From the NCBI GenBank assembly GCA_964368605.1, contig CAYJBP010000129.1, positions 1 to 5,678 of the forward strand: a stretch of 5,678 bases of DNA, in the 5' to 3' direction. The notes beneath the pieces are model-generated. The model saw only the letters and a program-made list of their open reading frames with translations, was not told the origin of the DNA and made no database searches. The DNA is from CAYJBP01 sp964368605. GTDB taxonomy: Bacteria; Bacillota; Dehalobacteriia; UBA4068. Position 1 is the stretch's first letter, and every line of letters begins with the position of its first letter. The position numbers were made by a program, and so were the translations under genes. Below are positions 5,665-5,678 of this stretch, piece by piece.

Positions 5665-5678
5665 ATTTACATCCATGA

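Overview
The window is AT-rich and looks like chromosome of a low-GC Bacillota, most likely a clostridium-like anaerobe. This rests on strong AGGAG-type ribosome binding sites, an SLH-anchored surface protein, a chemoreceptor fragment, an iron-sulfur aldo/keto reductase and T-tailed intrinsic terminators. The lineage is an inference. No tRNA, rRNA, CRISPR array, insertion sequence or phage gene is visible.

Layout. (1) Bases 1-111 are the last 36 codons of a plus-strand sensor histidine kinase. (2) Bases 112-252 hold no convincing gene. (3) A minus-strand gene (294-1922) encodes a secreted protein with three SLH domains, an InlB/Flg_new-type repeat, an unassigned region and a C-terminal cytochrome b5-like domain. 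It has its own promoter (1999-2027) and terminator (244-291). (4) A plus-strand chemoreceptor 5' fragment (2165-2614) has a good ribosome binding site, but carries a stop at codon 7 and ends inside the sensory domain. A strong terminator begins at its stop codon, so it is a pseudogene. (5) A minus-strand aldo/keto reductase with two 4Fe-4S motifs (2683-3828) converges on that remnant. (6) A minus-strand membrane protein (4010-5308) carries two copies of a winged-helix-like plus zinc-ribbon module. (7) Bases 5309-5678 have no supported gene but contain several perfect hairpins. They end in a terminator almost identical in stem sequence to the one after the SLH gene, which probably closes a minus-strand gene just outside the window.

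The three intact minus-strand genes are separated by 180 bases or more. Each has its own ribosome binding site and a candidate promoter, and two are followed by a terminator of their own, so they look like single-gene units rather than an operon. No shared pathway is evident. The most unusual items are the surface-anchored b5-like fusion, the duplicated winged-helix/zinc-ribbon membrane protein, the reductase lacking two of the four classical catalytic residues, and the doubly truncated chemoreceptor.
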